Shown piece after piece: positions 8,463 to 17,297 of a DNA stretch of 64,000 nucleotides. The notes beneath the pieces were generated by a model that was not told the origin of the DNA, did not search any database, and saw only the letters and a list, made by a program, of their open reading frames with translations. The position numbers and the translations under genes were made by a program. How positions within the stretch are numbered: the stretch's first letter is position 1; every line of letters begins with the position of its first letter. The DNA lies in assembly GCF_000332495.1 (NCBI RefSeq), contig NZ_AOGW02000009.1, positions 186,001 to 250,000 on the forward strand. The letters are read 5' to 3'. Origin of the DNA: Leptospira terpstrae serovar Hualin str. LT 11-33 = ATCC 700639. Its GTDB lineage: Bacteria; Spirochaetota; Leptospiria; Leptospirales; Leptospiraceae.

Positions 8463-11400
8463 ATGGCTGAGCCGATAGACAAATTGAGTCCGGAAGAAAT
8501 CACACAAATCGAGACGATGTTTTCGGCTCTCAATAAAAATCCGCTCTCATCGGAAGAACTGAATCCGATGGCGAAGGTTTTACGTGAGAAACTGGGATAT
8601 ACAAGTCCCATCGTACCTTCGGAACCGGCAGCCGACTCCGAAGAAGATTCCGGCTCTCCTTTTGATGATATTGATAACGAAGGCGCGGGCGATTCTGAAG
8701 GCGGAGATCCTTTTGCCCCACTCGATGACGAGGATGACGATTTTGGTCCTCCCAAACTTCCGAACCGAGAAGCGGAAGAAGACGACGGAATTGATTTAGA
8801 TGAATTACTCGGTGAAGACTCACCGAAACCGACTCCTGCTGCTACTGACGATTTTGACTTTGATGCCCCAGCCACTGACACAGAGGATACCGATCCTTTT
8901 GCCTCCGATACAGGTACAACGGAAGAAACAGATCCATTCGCAAGTATGGACAGTCCCGGCGGAGCGTCAGACGAAGATGATCCTTTTGCTAACTTAGATG
9001 CCGTTGATGAAGCTCCTTTAGAGGACAAACCTGCACCTGTCATCGGTGATGATCCTTTTGCCAATTTAGGCGGTGAGGATGATACTCCCCCCACTACCGA
9101 CGAAGACCTGTTTGCTGGATTCGATTCTGGTGCGGAAGAACCAACTTCCGCTAGTGATGATTTTGATTTTGGGGGTGGGGGAGACAGTGCTCCTGCCGGT
9201 GATGATCCTTTTGCAGATATGGGATCTACTCCCACGCCAACAGAAAGTTTCGGCGATGACCCGTTTGGTGGATTTGATACTCCGACTTCCGATTCCGGTG
9301 GCGCGGATGATCCATTTGGTGATCTTTCGACTCCCGCTTCTGGGGGAGATACTTCCTTTGGTGATGATCCATTTGCGGATATGGGTTCTACCCCGACACC
9401 AACAGAAAGTTTTGGTGACGATCCATTCGGAAATATGGACAGTCCGTCCGCACCTTCTAGGGACAATGAACCAGTAGATGTCGGTGGTGGATTTGATGAT
9501 CCGTTTGGAGACTTGGGAGTGGGAATGGAACCACCAAGTCTCGATGACGACTTAGGTGCTCCTTCTTTTGATGATTTAGCCCCATCGATTGATGATATGC
9601 CTGTCTCTACAATGGATGACTTTGGTTCAGATGGACCAGGGGGATTTGAGGAAGACCTCATGTCTCTTGGCAAAGAAGAGGAACCAGAAGAGTCACTGGA
9701 AGCTAACCTAACAGATGAAGAATTAGCTGTCATCCAATCCGAATTACTCCGTTACCCACCAAAACTTCGTCGTACAATCATCGATACGATTGTGAACCAA
9801 AGGATTCCGGTTCGTAACCAGAAAGAAATCATTGAACTCATTAAGGCACAACAAAAACCAGAAGACATTGCCAGTTACTTAAGTGGACTTCTTGGGGAAA
9901 GGGTCGAACTCAGCGATTCCACAGGAAAGTTTGCTGCCGATGGTGTTCCGATCATTGCTAGTCGAGACGCTTATACGAAAGAAGGTGCTGCCCGCAAACG
10001 TGAGTTAGTTCGTAGAACCATTTTATCATCTGCCGCTGCGGTATTTCTTGTTTTTGGAATCGTCACTCTATGGAAGTATGTCATTGTTCCTTATCGTGCC
10101 AAAGCGCAGTATGCACTCGGACTTGAAAAAATCGAAGAGTTTAGTTATGAAACGGATGCTTTGGAGAAGAAAAAACTCCTTGCTGATGCAGAAAATTATT
10201 TTATCAAAGGGGAAGAGATTTTCCCACATAACTTAGAGTTTTTGAATAAATATTGTATTGCCTATACAAAAGCTGGGCAGTATGAAAGAGCCTTTGAAAA
10301 ATGTTTTGGAAAAGTAGAACCTGATTTTGGTTACGAACCAGAAGATAAAGAACACAAACGAGCTTGGGAAAATAGAAAAGAAGTACCAAACATTAGTTTT
10401 GCGAAAAAAACGGAATGGAATGATGCGGGAGTCGAAACCGCAGGCCGACGACCACTCTCGGAATTAGCATTTTATCTGACATCCCAAGACAAAGTTCCAA
10501 GAAGGGTTCTAAAAGCAGGTGCTTATATTGCCTCAAGGCTCAAATACAATGTCCATGATATTGATACTTACATAGCGCTCGGAACGTTTCATTCTTTTCA
10601 TAGAAAGGATTTTATCGAAGTTCCGCCGGGTAGTAATCGCAAAAAATATAAAAATGACCACCTTGCCATCGAATACTTCAAACGAGTGTTTACTGATGGT
10701 GGAGATCCAGACAATGTTGATGCCATCGCAGGCATTGCAAAGATTTTTTACAACAAACAAGAGTTTGGAACTGCGGTTAAATATTATAATGATATCATTG
10801 AAAAATATCCAAAAAATGCCATTGGACATGGTGGAATTTTATCAACTTACATCGAAATGTGGAAACGAGATAATAATCCTCAGTATGTGCTAAACCATCA
10901 TAGACAAGTTCGCAATGCACTCAATATTGAAGATGAACTTTCTCTTTTTGTATTAGCAAAACTGGCATCTTTCTATATAGATTTGGATTCTGAAGAGGTC
11001 AGAATCAAATACAATATCAACCCAGAAGACCAAGTGACAGGTATGGAAATTGATGATAATGTGGAATACCTTCTCAACATTGCTTATGGAAAAGAAGGTG
11101 GTTCCAAGTTTGCAGAAGGGTATTACCAACGCGCTCGGTTCTATTTTAAAAAAGAGGAAGCGGCACGGGCCCTCAAACAATTGGAATTGGCATCTACATA
11201 TGATATTCGTCACTACTTAGCAGTTCTACTCATGGCTGAGTATTATATCCAAACTGAAAATTATGATGAGGCTGTAAAACTTCTCAGAGAAGCCGATGAC
11301 CGTTACCAAAACTATCGAGATCGTCTTGGAGAAAAAGATGAAGATGAAACCTTACTTGAAGGAAGTCCGGGAAGGATTTCGTTTAACTTAGGAAAAATTC

Positions 11401-12092
11401 AATTTTTAGAAGCTGCTGGAATAAATGTAACAGACAATATACGAGAATTTCCTGGTAAAAAAATATATCCAGAACGAAGCATAGGAACTCTCTCCTATGA
11501 AGAAAAGGAAAGACGAAATGGACTATTTATGGCTCGTGAATCGTTTTTAGCGGCCCTTGATCGTGATATTTCTAAAGATCCAAAGATAGTCAGAGAATGT
11601 TATTATTACCTAGGTTGGATTGATTATAACCATGGCGACTTTTCCCAAAGTTTGGATTTTTGGGCAGAACTTCCAGAAGAAGATATTTATAATAACGCAA
11701 CATTACTATTCGGAAAAGGAAATGCTTTCTACTACACTAGACAGTACAATGCAGCCCTTGGCAACTATCTGAAGTTAAAAGATGACTTTGAACTGAAAGA
11801 ACAAAGTTTGGGAAGAATTGATACGGAAAACTCTGATCATAGGGAAGTGTATGAAACTCTCACTGCCCTATACAATAATATTGGAGCAGTGTATGAGAAA
11901 AAACAAGATACCATCAATGCTCTCAAATACTATTGGAAAGCCATGGAAACAGCACGTAAAATTAGTTCTGTAAGCGAAATCGCAAACTCTAACAAAGATT
12001 TAGTATTTGTGCGAGCAAAACTTGACAGAGAACCATTGTTAGAAGATTGGTTGGCGCCAACACTCGACAGGTTAGATCAAATCAAAAAGTAG
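8463..12092 (+). CDS. giant transmembrane TPR protein, candidate flagellar collar protein FlcA
   Basis: A 1209-residue protein in four parts. A short helical head (residues 5-45) precedes an extremely acidic, low-complexity region (about 50-410) with eleven DPF motifs. A conserved helical block (about 415-500, LTDEELAVIQSELLRYPPKL and PVRNQKEIIELI) follows. One membrane helix lies at about 520-542, after the basic RKRELVRR that puts the N-terminus in the cytoplasm. A periplasmic TPR-rich domain runs to the end (for example AIEYFKRVF, GTAVKYYNDIIEKYPKNAIG, NALKYYWKAMETARK). A cytoplasmic helical block, one membrane helix and periplasmic TPRs match my memory of the spirochaete flagellar collar protein FlcA (Borrelia BB0326 type). 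That name is an inference; the architecture is directly seen. It stands alone and faces the wecG-like gene. Confidence 0.6.
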   Translation: MAEPIDKLSPEEITQIETMFSALNKNPLSSEELNPMAKVLREKLGYTSPIVPSEPAADSEEDSGSPFDDIDNEGAGDSEGGDPFAPLDDEDDDFGPPKLPNREAEEDDGIDLDELLGEDSPKPTPAATDDFDFDAPATDTEDTDPFASDTGTTEETDPFASMDSPGGASDEDDPFANLDAVDEAPLEDKPAPVIGDDPFANLGGEDDTPPTTDEDLFAGFDSGAEEPTSASDDFDFGGGGDSAPAGDDPFADMGSTPTPTESFGDDPFGGFDTPTSDSGGADDPFGDLSTPASGGDTSFGDDPFADMGSTPTPTESFGDDPFGNMDSPSAPSRDNEPVDVGGGFDDPFGDLGVGMEPPSLDDDLGAPSFDDLAPSIDDMPVSTMDDFGSDGPGGFEEDLMSLGKEEEPEESLEANLTDEELAVIQSELLRYPPKLRRTIIDTIVNQRIPVRNQKEIIELIKAQQKPEDIASYLSGLLGERVELSDSTGKFAADGVPIIASRDAYTKEGAARKRELVRRTILSSAAAVFLVFGIVTLWKYVIVPYRAKAQYALGLEKIEEFSYETDALEKKKLLADAENYFIKGEEIFPHNLEFLNKYCIAYTKAGQYERAFEKCFGKVEPDFGYEPEDKEHKRAWENRKEVPNISFAKKTEWNDAGVETAGRRPLSELAFYLTSQDKVPRRVLKAGAYIASRLKYNVHDIDTYIALGTFHSFHRKDFIEVPPGSNRKKYKNDHLAIEYFKRVFTDGGDPDNVDAIAGIAKIFYNKQEFGTAVKYYNDIIEKYPKNAIGHGGILSTYIEMWKRDNNPQYVLNHHRQVRNALNIEDELSLFVLAKLASFYIDLDSEEVRIKYNINPEDQVTGMEIDDNVEYLLNIAYGKEGGSKFAEGYYQRARFYFKKEEAARALKQLELASTYDIRHYLAVLLMAEYYIQTENYDEAVKLLREADDRYQNYRDRLGEKDEDETLLEGSPGRISFNLGKIQFLEAAGINVTDNIREFPGKKIYPERSIGTLSYEEKERRNGLFMARESFLAALDRDISKDPKIVRECYYYLGWIDYNHGDFSQSLDFWAELPEEDIYNNATLLFGKGNAFYYTRQYNAALGNYLKLKDDFELKEQSLGRIDTENSDHREVYETLTALYNNIGAVYEKKQDTINALKYYWKAMETARKISSVSEIANSNKDLVFVRAKLDREPLLEDWLAPTLDRLDQIKK
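9201..9431 (+). repeat. duplicated DDPF repeat unit within the TPR protein gene
   Basis: Two 69-base units (9201-9269 and 9363-9431) encode an identical 23-residue segment beginning DDPFADMGSTPTPTE and ending GDDPFG. They differ at many third codon positions, so the protein sequence has been held constant after duplication. They are the clearest part of a longer array of DPF motifs running from about 8700 to 9520. Confidence 0.8.
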
Positions 12093-12097
12093 ATTGA

Positions 12098-12910
12098 TTA
12101 ATGTTTGCGGAATCTTTCGCGAATGCCGAGTAAAATGAAAAAGAATGTTTCCCACATTCTTTGGATTCGGTAAGGTCTTGCGAGGATCCTCCAAAACCAG
12201 ATCAGTCCTCTTTCTTTGAACCATTCCGGGGCTTTTTTATCTGCACCAGATAACATATCTAAGGCGCCACCCACTCCAATCACAACCGCTTTGCCAAAAT
12301 AACCAGTATTGTTTTCAATCCAAATTTCTTGTTCAGGAAAATCCATCGCAAGGAAGATAATATCAGGTCCGGTTTTTCGAATGGCTTCTTTGACTCGCAT
12401 CTCTCTTTGGCGATCCAAATGGCCTGCATGTCTGCCGACGATACGAACTTTTGGAAAGTGTCTTGTGAGGTTGAAATAAATTCGTTCTACAATTTCATCT
12501 TTTGCCCCAAAGATAAAGGCAGTAAATTCTTTGAGTTCCGCAAGACGAATAAGATCCATCATCACAGCAATGGGGGTCACTCGTTCTTTGAGTCTGCCTG
12601 AGGTCATCCAGCCAATCCCTGCTCCTTCTACCAATATGGTGCCGGCTTTTTCTGCAATCCGGTGGAGGGATTTTCTGGGACGCATCCTCATCAGTTTGAT
12701 GGGATCTAAAAATAAAACATGGTGCATGCCTTCTTTTTTCTCAAGCACGCGGAAGAGTTTAGCGATGGCTTCGTCTGTAGTGACGTTGTCGATGGGAATT
12801 CCCAGTACATTGAGTGTTTCCAGCTTGGAAACATCTATATTTTGGTATTCTAGTAGTATATCCCTCTCATCTTTTGAGGAATTGTGAACGATTTCGCTCA
12901 GTTGCTTCAT
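12098..12910 (-). CDS. WecG/TagA/CpsF-family glycosyltransferase
   Basis: A 270-residue cytoplasmic, membrane-associated glycosyltransferase that adds N-acetyl-mannosamine-type or related sugars to a polyprenyl-linked acceptor in capsule, teichoic-acid or polysaccharide synthesis. Family marks are LNVLGIPIDNVTTDEAIAKL (about 33-52), DPIKLMRMR, GAGIGWMTSG, FIFGAKDEIVERI, GRHAGHLD, and PDIIFLAMDFPEQEIWIENN followed by AVVIGVGGALDMLSGADKKAPEW. The C-terminal tail RPYRIQRM with a hydrophobic patch is typical of membrane association. The substrate cannot be told from sequence, and no other polysaccharide genes adjoin it. It converges on the TPR gene with five bases between stops. Confidence 0.88.
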   Translation of the reverse strand: MKQLSEIVHNSSKDERDILLEYQNIDVSKLETLNVLGIPIDNVTTDEAIAKLFRVLEKKEGMHHVLFLDPIKLMRMRPRKSLHRIAEKAGTILVEGAGIGWMTSGRLKERVTPIAVMMDLIRLAELKEFTAFIFGAKDEIVERIYFNLTRHFPKVRIVGRHAGHLDRQREMRVKEAIRKTGPDIIFLAMDFPEQEIWIENNTGYFGKAVVIGVGGALDMLSGADKKAPEWFKERGLIWFWRILARPYRIQRMWETFFFILLGIRERFRKH

Positions 12911-13036
12911 TTAGCCGGGCTTTCCTTTCCTATCTAAAACATTATGTCCAGTATCCTCTATTGTCGCCTCTAAATTTTTAAAAACTGCCGTTTTTTCACT
13001 TGGATTGGAATCGAAAGAACGAGAAAAAGTATCAAA

Positions 13037-14062
13037 ATGTTTCGAAGCCATCTTTTCTCAATATTGATTCTTATCTTTCTCTCAAGCGCAAGTTATGCGG
13101 AAAAACTTTCCATTTATGGAACCATTCAAAATGGTACAACGGGCGGTCTCGGTAAGGCAGATTCGATTCGAATGTTAGCTTTGCAAGGAGCCATGGTTCC
13201 TTTGGCAGACATCGGCCCACAATCAGGTAAATTTCGTTTTCCTGAAACAGATTTGCCAGAAGGAGCACCCATCCTCTTACAAATCCAATACCAAGGTGTA
13301 AATTATAATAAAATGATTCCGCCAACCACTAAGTTTCGTACATCTCCGCAAGAGGTAACGGTGTTTGATACGGGTGCGGATCGCAAACAGGTGGCTGTAA
13401 AAAGCTTAATGCAGGTTATGCGAGAGAAAAAAGGCTTACGTGTATTTAAATTATTTCTGATTGATAATTCAAGTAAACCTCCCAAATCCTATGATTCAAA
13501 ATTATCTCCTTTAGAATATTCTGTTGCCAAAGAAGCTACCGAAATTCTGGCACAAATCCAACAGCCAGGTAGTAAGATGGCCATACCTTTGGGAATTCCT
13601 GAAGGAAAAAACGGAGGAAGGATTTTGGATCGTGCCATTCTTCCTGGTGTATCAGAAATGCAAATTTCTTATTTTATTCCCAACAATAACGATAAATTCA
13701 GCGAACGAATGTTAATCGAATCTGAGAATGGTAAATTCCCGATCTTTGTGAAACCGCAAGATATGGAAATTACAACAGGAGAAAAAACTCCAGTCACCAA
13801 ACTTGATAAAGATGTTCCGGCAGGTCTTAGTGCTTACGTTCTTAGTTCTTTAGATTTTGGAACTACTGTTGAGTTTACTTTTTCTGGTGGAAAACCACTT
13901 CCCACTATTTCCAACAATCCGAATCCAGAAATCTGGAATGGCTCCATACTGACAAGTTGGGACCTTTCCCTGTTTGCAGTTGTTGGGTTTCTTGGATTTT
14001 TATTTACGCTCTCATTTATTTTTGTCTATCGAAAACAAATAGAAAGGAAAAACAATCCATGA
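13037..14062 (+). CDS. exported membrane-anchored protein of unknown function
   Basis: A 341-residue protein with a cleavable signal peptide (residues 1-21, ending SSASYAE), a periplasmic domain of about 270 residues, and one C-terminal membrane helix (about 308-331) followed by the basic tail RKQIERK. The beginning of the periplasmic part (LSIYGTIQNGTTGG..KADSIRMLALQGAMVP) looks like a carboxypeptidase-regulatory or transthyretin-like beta fold, but this is a weak impression. It shares its last four bases (ATGA) with the MFS transporter start, so the two are translationally coupled and may work together. I do not recognise the family. Confidence 0.75.
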   Translation: MFRSHLFSILILIFLSSASYAEKLSIYGTIQNGTTGGLGKADSIRMLALQGAMVPLADIGPQSGKFRFPETDLPEGAPILLQIQYQGVNYNKMIPPTTKFRTSPQEVTVFDTGADRKQVAVKSLMQVMREKKGLRVFKLFLIDNSSKPPKSYDSKLSPLEYSVAKEATEILAQIQQPGSKMAIPLGIPEGKNGGRILDRAILPGVSEMQISYFIPNNNDKFSERMLIESENGKFPIFVKPQDMEITTGEKTPVTKLDKDVPAGLSAYVLSSLDFGTTVEFTFSGGKPLPTISNNPNPEIWNGSILTSWDLSLFAVVGFLGFLFTLSFIFVYRKQIERKNNP

Positions 14063-15423
14063 ACCAAAAACAATCAGTACGAGATAAATCCTATCTGCGA
14101 TTCTTTGGCCTCGCCGAACTCGCAGACCATGGAGCCAGAGGGATTCTAGCATTTTGGGTCATTTTAGGTATGGCCTTCTTTTTGTTCGGCGATCAAAACT
14201 TAATTGCACCGAATATGAAAAATATTGGCGCTTCTTTGGGAATCACAGATCCAAACGAAGTAGATTGGAAGTTAGGTGGAATCATCCCTGTATTATTTTT
14301 TATTTTGGGTGGAGTTGTATCTTTATCCATGGGATACCTATCACAAACTTTTTCACGTAAAAACTTACTACTCGCAACAGTACTGCTAGGTGAAATTCCT
14401 TGTTTTTTAACGGCTTATGTCGAAACCTATGATCAGTTTTTGGTTTTACGTACACTTTGTGGGTTTGGTCTTGGGGGTATTTTTCCATTACTCTTTAGTT
14501 TGATTGGAGATTATTTTTCCAGCCAATCAAGAGCCATTGCTACTGGGTATGTGTCGTTAGCTATGGGACTTGGTGTAGGAGTAGGGCAACTCCTTGGTGG
14601 AATTTTGGGTGGAGCTGATCCTATCAATGGATGGCGAGCATCCTTTATTTATATGTCTGCTCCATCTTTTATCTTTGCAGCAATTTATTTATTCTTTTGC
14701 AAAGAACCAAAACGTGGCGGGGCCGAAGGAATTGTCAGTGATGAACTATCTCATAAAATTAGTTTAAAAGACTTTAAATTACTTTTTGAAAACAAAACCA
14801 ACTTAGGAGCTTTTTTGCAAGGCCTTCCGGGTTGTATTCCTTGGGGAGTATTCTTTGTTTATTTAGCTGATTATTACGAACATACTTATCATCTTTCAAA
14901 AGAAGTATCTGCTGGTATGATTACCTTTGCTGCAATTGGAATTTTTATTGGAACTTTTTTCGGTGGAGTTCTCGGTCAAATTTTATACAATATTAAAAAA
15001 ACATACCAACCACTTCTATGTATGGGGACCACTTTCTTTGGGGTATTTCCAGCAATCATGCTTTTTTATGCCTTTGATATTGTTCCTTTTATGGGCCTTT
15101 TCATCGCACTGAATATTTTTACTGGGATTATGATTTCGGTGACAGGACCAAACGTAAGAGCCGTATTACTCAACGTAAATGAACCAAAATCAAGAAGTGC
15201 GATATTTTCCATATACAACCTAACTGATGATTTGGGGAAAGGATTGGGACCCGTGATGTCTGCGGTGATTTTAGGTCTTACTCCTGACCGTGGACTTGCT
15301 CTATCCATATCGATTCTTTTCTGGATTCCTTGTGCATTGGCTTGGTTTTTGGTTTTGTTTAATTATGAAAAAGATGAAGAAAGAATGCATGAACTCATGA
15401 AACAAAATGCCTCTGTTACATGA
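14059..15423 (+). CDS. MFS transporter, spinster-like
   Basis: A 454-residue, 12-helix major facilitator protein of the inner membrane. The motif-A-like segment GYLSQTFSRKNLLLATVLLG follows the second helix. RTLCGFGLGGIFPLLFSLIGDYF and SRAIATGYVSLAMGLGVGVGQLLGG (helices 4-5) match the spinster-type branch. The second half repeats the fold and ends with a short acidic tail. ATG 14059 was chosen because it overlaps the upstream stop as ATGA and because the open frame further upstream runs inside the previous gene. The substrate is unknown; coupling to a periplasmic-domain membrane protein is the only contextual hint. Confidence 0.85.
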   Translation: MNQKQSVRDKSYLRFFGLAELADHGARGILAFWVILGMAFFLFGDQNLIAPNMKNIGASLGITDPNEVDWKLGGIIPVLFFILGGVVSLSMGYLSQTFSRKNLLLATVLLGEIPCFLTAYVETYDQFLVLRTLCGFGLGGIFPLLFSLIGDYFSSQSRAIATGYVSLAMGLGVGVGQLLGGILGGADPINGWRASFIYMSAPSFIFAAIYLFFCKEPKRGGAEGIVSDELSHKISLKDFKLLFENKTNLGAFLQGLPGCIPWGVFFVYLADYYEHTYHLSKEVSAGMITFAAIGIFIGTFFGGVLGQILYNIKKTYQPLLCMGTTFFGVFPAIMLFYAFDIVPFMGLFIALNIFTGIMISVTGPNVRAVLLNVNEPKSRSAIFSIYNLTDDLGKGLGPVMSAVILGLTPDRGLALSISILFWIPCALAWFLVLFNYEKDEERMHELMKQNASVT

Positions 15424-15447
15424 TTTTCTTTTGCCATTTGGAACTGA

Positions 15448-16179
15448 ATGAATATTAAACACAACTTACTCGACATTGAAGGGACAACGGCACCAATCGC
15501 CTTTGTCCATCAGGTGCTTTTTCCATTTGCTAAAAAACATATTGTTCGTTTCCTAAATTCCTATCAGTTTCCAGAGGATCGACTAAGAGAAATTAAGTTA
15601 GAATTTGAAAAGGATTTAGCTTTAAACGAGGAAGGTTTTTTCTCGCGATTTTCAAAGTCTGAATCAAAAATAATTCCAGGTTCTCTTTCTTTTTCAAACG
15701 AGATCATTCCCTTTTACTTTGAATATTTGATAGAGAAGGATCGTAAGTTTGGCCCTTTAAAAGAGATCCAAGGCAAAATCTGGAAAGAAGGTTATGAATC
15801 AGGGGAAATCAAAAGTATCGTATATGAAGATGTTCCCGGATTTTTAGAAAACGCAATAAAAGAGGGGATAAAGAATCATGTATATTCTTCTGGATCTGTA
15901 GAAGCACAAATTCTAATCTATCAGTATTCAGAGTTAGGTGACTTAAGGAACTATTTCACTTCTTATTTTGACACTGCGGTCGGTGGGAAAAGAGAAAAAG
16001 AAAGTTATAAAGCGATCGCAGACAAACTAAATTCATCTTCAAACCAAATTCGTTTTTTTACAGATATTGTGGAAGAGGCAGAAGCAGCTAGTTCAGTTGG
16101 TATGGATGTGGTGATTTTGAATCGACCAGGCAATCTCCCCCAGAAACCTCATACCTATCCCGTATGGGATCACTTTTAA
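15448..16179 (+). CDS. mtnC: enolase-phosphatase E1 (acireductone synthase)
   Basis: A 243-residue HAD-superfamily enzyme of the methionine salvage pathway, converting 2,3-diketo-5-methylthiopentyl-1-phosphate to acireductone. It begins with the specific motif LLDIEGTTAPIAFVHQVLFP, carrying the HAD aspartate and the Glu of DIEGTT. It continues with YSSGSVEAQ (motif II region) and FFTDIVEEAEAA (motif IV). Length fits the family (about 225-260). Its last four bases overlap the stop of the convergent norF-like gene. The other salvage gene, mtnA, is about 37 kb away in this window. Confidence 0.9.
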   Translation: MNIKHNLLDIEGTTAPIAFVHQVLFPFAKKHIVRFLNSYQFPEDRLREIKLEFEKDLALNEEGFFSRFSKSESKIIPGSLSFSNEIIPFYFEYLIEKDRKFGPLKEIQGKIWKEGYESGEIKSIVYEDVPGFLENAIKEGIKNHVYSSGSVEAQILIYQYSELGDLRNYFTSYFDTAVGGKREKESYKAIADKLNSSSNQIRFFTDIVEEAEAASSVGMDVVILNRPGNLPQKPHTYPVWDHF

Positions 16180-16406
16180 GTTAGGATCCAAATACTAAAA
16201 GAATAGATTCCAATGAGGATGGGAAAGGCCACTTTCCAAAAAGTATGGGCTGATTTCAAATTCATAAATACAAAACATATCAATAGAAATTTGGTAGCAC
16301 TCATCAGGATCAAATTCCAATTTCCCGGAATCAATTGTCCCATTCCAAAAAAAGAAAAATAAACAATGAACATAAGAATTGTATAAGTAAAAATAATTAA
16401 TTTCAT
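16176..16406 (-). CDS. norF: small membrane protein, NorF / cytochrome oxidase subunit IV-like
   Basis: A 76-residue protein made of three hydrophobic helices, with the FLLICFVFMNLKSAHTFWK segment typical of small cytochrome-oxidase subunit IV and NorF proteins. In denitrifiers NorF is an accessory of the nitric oxide reductase locus. It lies 10 bases after the NorE-like gene on the same strand, and the pair is divergent from norCB, which supports the name more than its short sequence can. It could equally be called a CtaF/CoxD-like subunit. Confidence 0.65.
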   Translation of the reverse strand: MKLIIFTYTILMFIVYFSFFGMGQLIPGNWNLILMSATKFLLICFVFMNLKSAHTFWKVAFPILIGIYSFSIWILT

Positions 16407-16416
16407 TTTTTAGTAC

Positions 16417-16989
16417 CTACTGAATCAAATATAGTGCGGGATAAAGTAAAAGCCAAATCAAATCGCACATATGCCAAAATACGGCGCCTGCTTCTAGATT
16501 TTCAAAGGTTATTGTTTTGCGACTGAGATAGATGATAAAAAGTATCAAAATTCCTACAACTACATGGAGATAATGAAATCCAGTGAGTAACCAATAGTAA
16601 CTGAAAAAATTACTTGTTTCTAAACCATAACCTAACATCCATTTATCTCTAAACTCATAAAACTTAAGAGTTAGAAATGCAAATCCAAATAGAATAGATG
16701 CGATTAAGTAGAAAGTGAAAAAGTTTAGTTTATCTTTGGTTTTGTAAAATACAGCAATCGCAATACAAAATCCACTTGTTAACAAAAATACTGTATTCCA
16801 AAAAGCAAAAGTTTTGTTTAAGTGGGACTGCATAAAGGAAAATGTATTAAGATCCTTTGATTTATCGTAGAGGAGCGATCCAATCCCCAAACAAAAGGTA
16901 AGAATTTCAACAAGAACGATCATCCATATCAGAATTCCACCCGGAGGATACCACAAAGTTTGGTTTGTTTCTAAGTTGTTTTGATTCAT
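16417..16989 (-). CDS. norE: NorE-like protein, cytochrome c oxidase subunit III family
   Basis: A 190-residue membrane protein with five predicted helices in the heme-copper-oxidase subunit III fold. The final helices show LTGFHYLHVVVGILILFII and AVFWHMCDLIWLLLYPALYLIQ, the diagnostic C-terminal region of the family. No subunit I or II of an oxidase accompanies it. Instead it sits divergent to norC-norB, as NorE does, where it assists or stabilises nitric oxide reductase. Start ATG 16989, with a 308-base shared promoter region. Confidence 0.75.
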   Translation of the reverse strand: MNQNNLETNQTLWYPPGGILIWMIVLVEILTFCLGIGSLLYDKSKDLNTFSFMQSHLNKTFAFWNTVFLLTSGFCIAIAVFYKTKDKLNFFTFYLIASILFGFAFLTLKFYEFRDKWMLGYGLETSNFFSYYWLLTGFHYLHVVVGILILFIIYLSRKTITFENLEAGAVFWHMCDLIWLLLYPALYLIQ

Positions 16990-17144
16990 TTTGTTTCCTG
17001 CGTTACTCCTCTATTGATAAAAAATAGAATATTCAATTTAAATAATAAAATAAAAGATTCCTCTTCTTATTTCGAAAACGCCTTAGGGTTTTCATAAAAA
17101 TATGGACATTTTGTACATAAAATTTCTTTGTGAACGCAGTTCTC

Positions 17145-17170
17145 GCCATCTTAGATTGATTCTAAGTGGC
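17145..17170. promoter_or_regulatory. 26-base dyad in the nor intergenic region
   Basis: GCCA-T-CTTAGA, then TTGAT, then TCTAAG-TGGC: ten paired bases per arm with one bulged T. It lies about 65 bases upstream of the norC FNR-type box and about 155 bases upstream of norE. It lacks a T-run and no gene ends there, so it is more likely an operator than a terminator. It does not match the NsrR consensus as I remember it. Confidence 0.4.
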
Positions 17171-17228
17171 AATTAACGACCGTTCACTGCTTTAATATCA
17201 ACCATATTAGAAAAATTCAAATTCGTAC

Positions 17229-17270
17229 TTGATATAAATCAATGCCAAAACTAAAATCTGCTCCTACAAT
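17229..17270 (+). promoter_or_regulatory. FNR/DNR-type promoter of norCBQD
   Basis: TTGAT-ATAA-ATCAA at 17229-17242 is a perfect FNR/DNR box. TACAAT at 17265-17270 is a good -10 hexamer. With a start site near 17277 the box centre (17235.5) falls at about -41.5, the geometry of a class II activated promoter. The norC ATG follows at 17298. The likely activator is the Crp/Fnr protein encoded at 23193-23819. Confidence 0.75.
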
Positions 17271-17297
17271 TCAAAAAATTGAAAATAGGAGGCAAGG

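Larger units (their letters stand above)
16990..17297. promoter_or_regulatory. divergent norE / norC intergenic region
   Basis: A 308-base gene-free stretch, the longest in the window. It contains a TTGAT-N4-ATCAA box and a candidate -10 on the norC side, a 26-base dyad at 17145-17170, and an unpaired TTGAT half-site at 17014-17018 on the norE side. The remainder is AT-rich with no coding or RNA signature that I can see. Confidence 0.7.

Noticed and set aside
8333..9733. 466-codon open frame antisense to the acidic part of the TPR protein gene
   Set aside because: Its serine/glycine/proline-rich composition is the mirror of GAT/GAA-rich DPF repeats on the other strand. It has no domain, and the plus-strand frame is strongly supported.
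17014..17018. TTGAT half-site on the norE side of the intergenic region
   Set aside because: The second half reads AATAG instead of ATCAA, so it is not a credible DNR box on its own.
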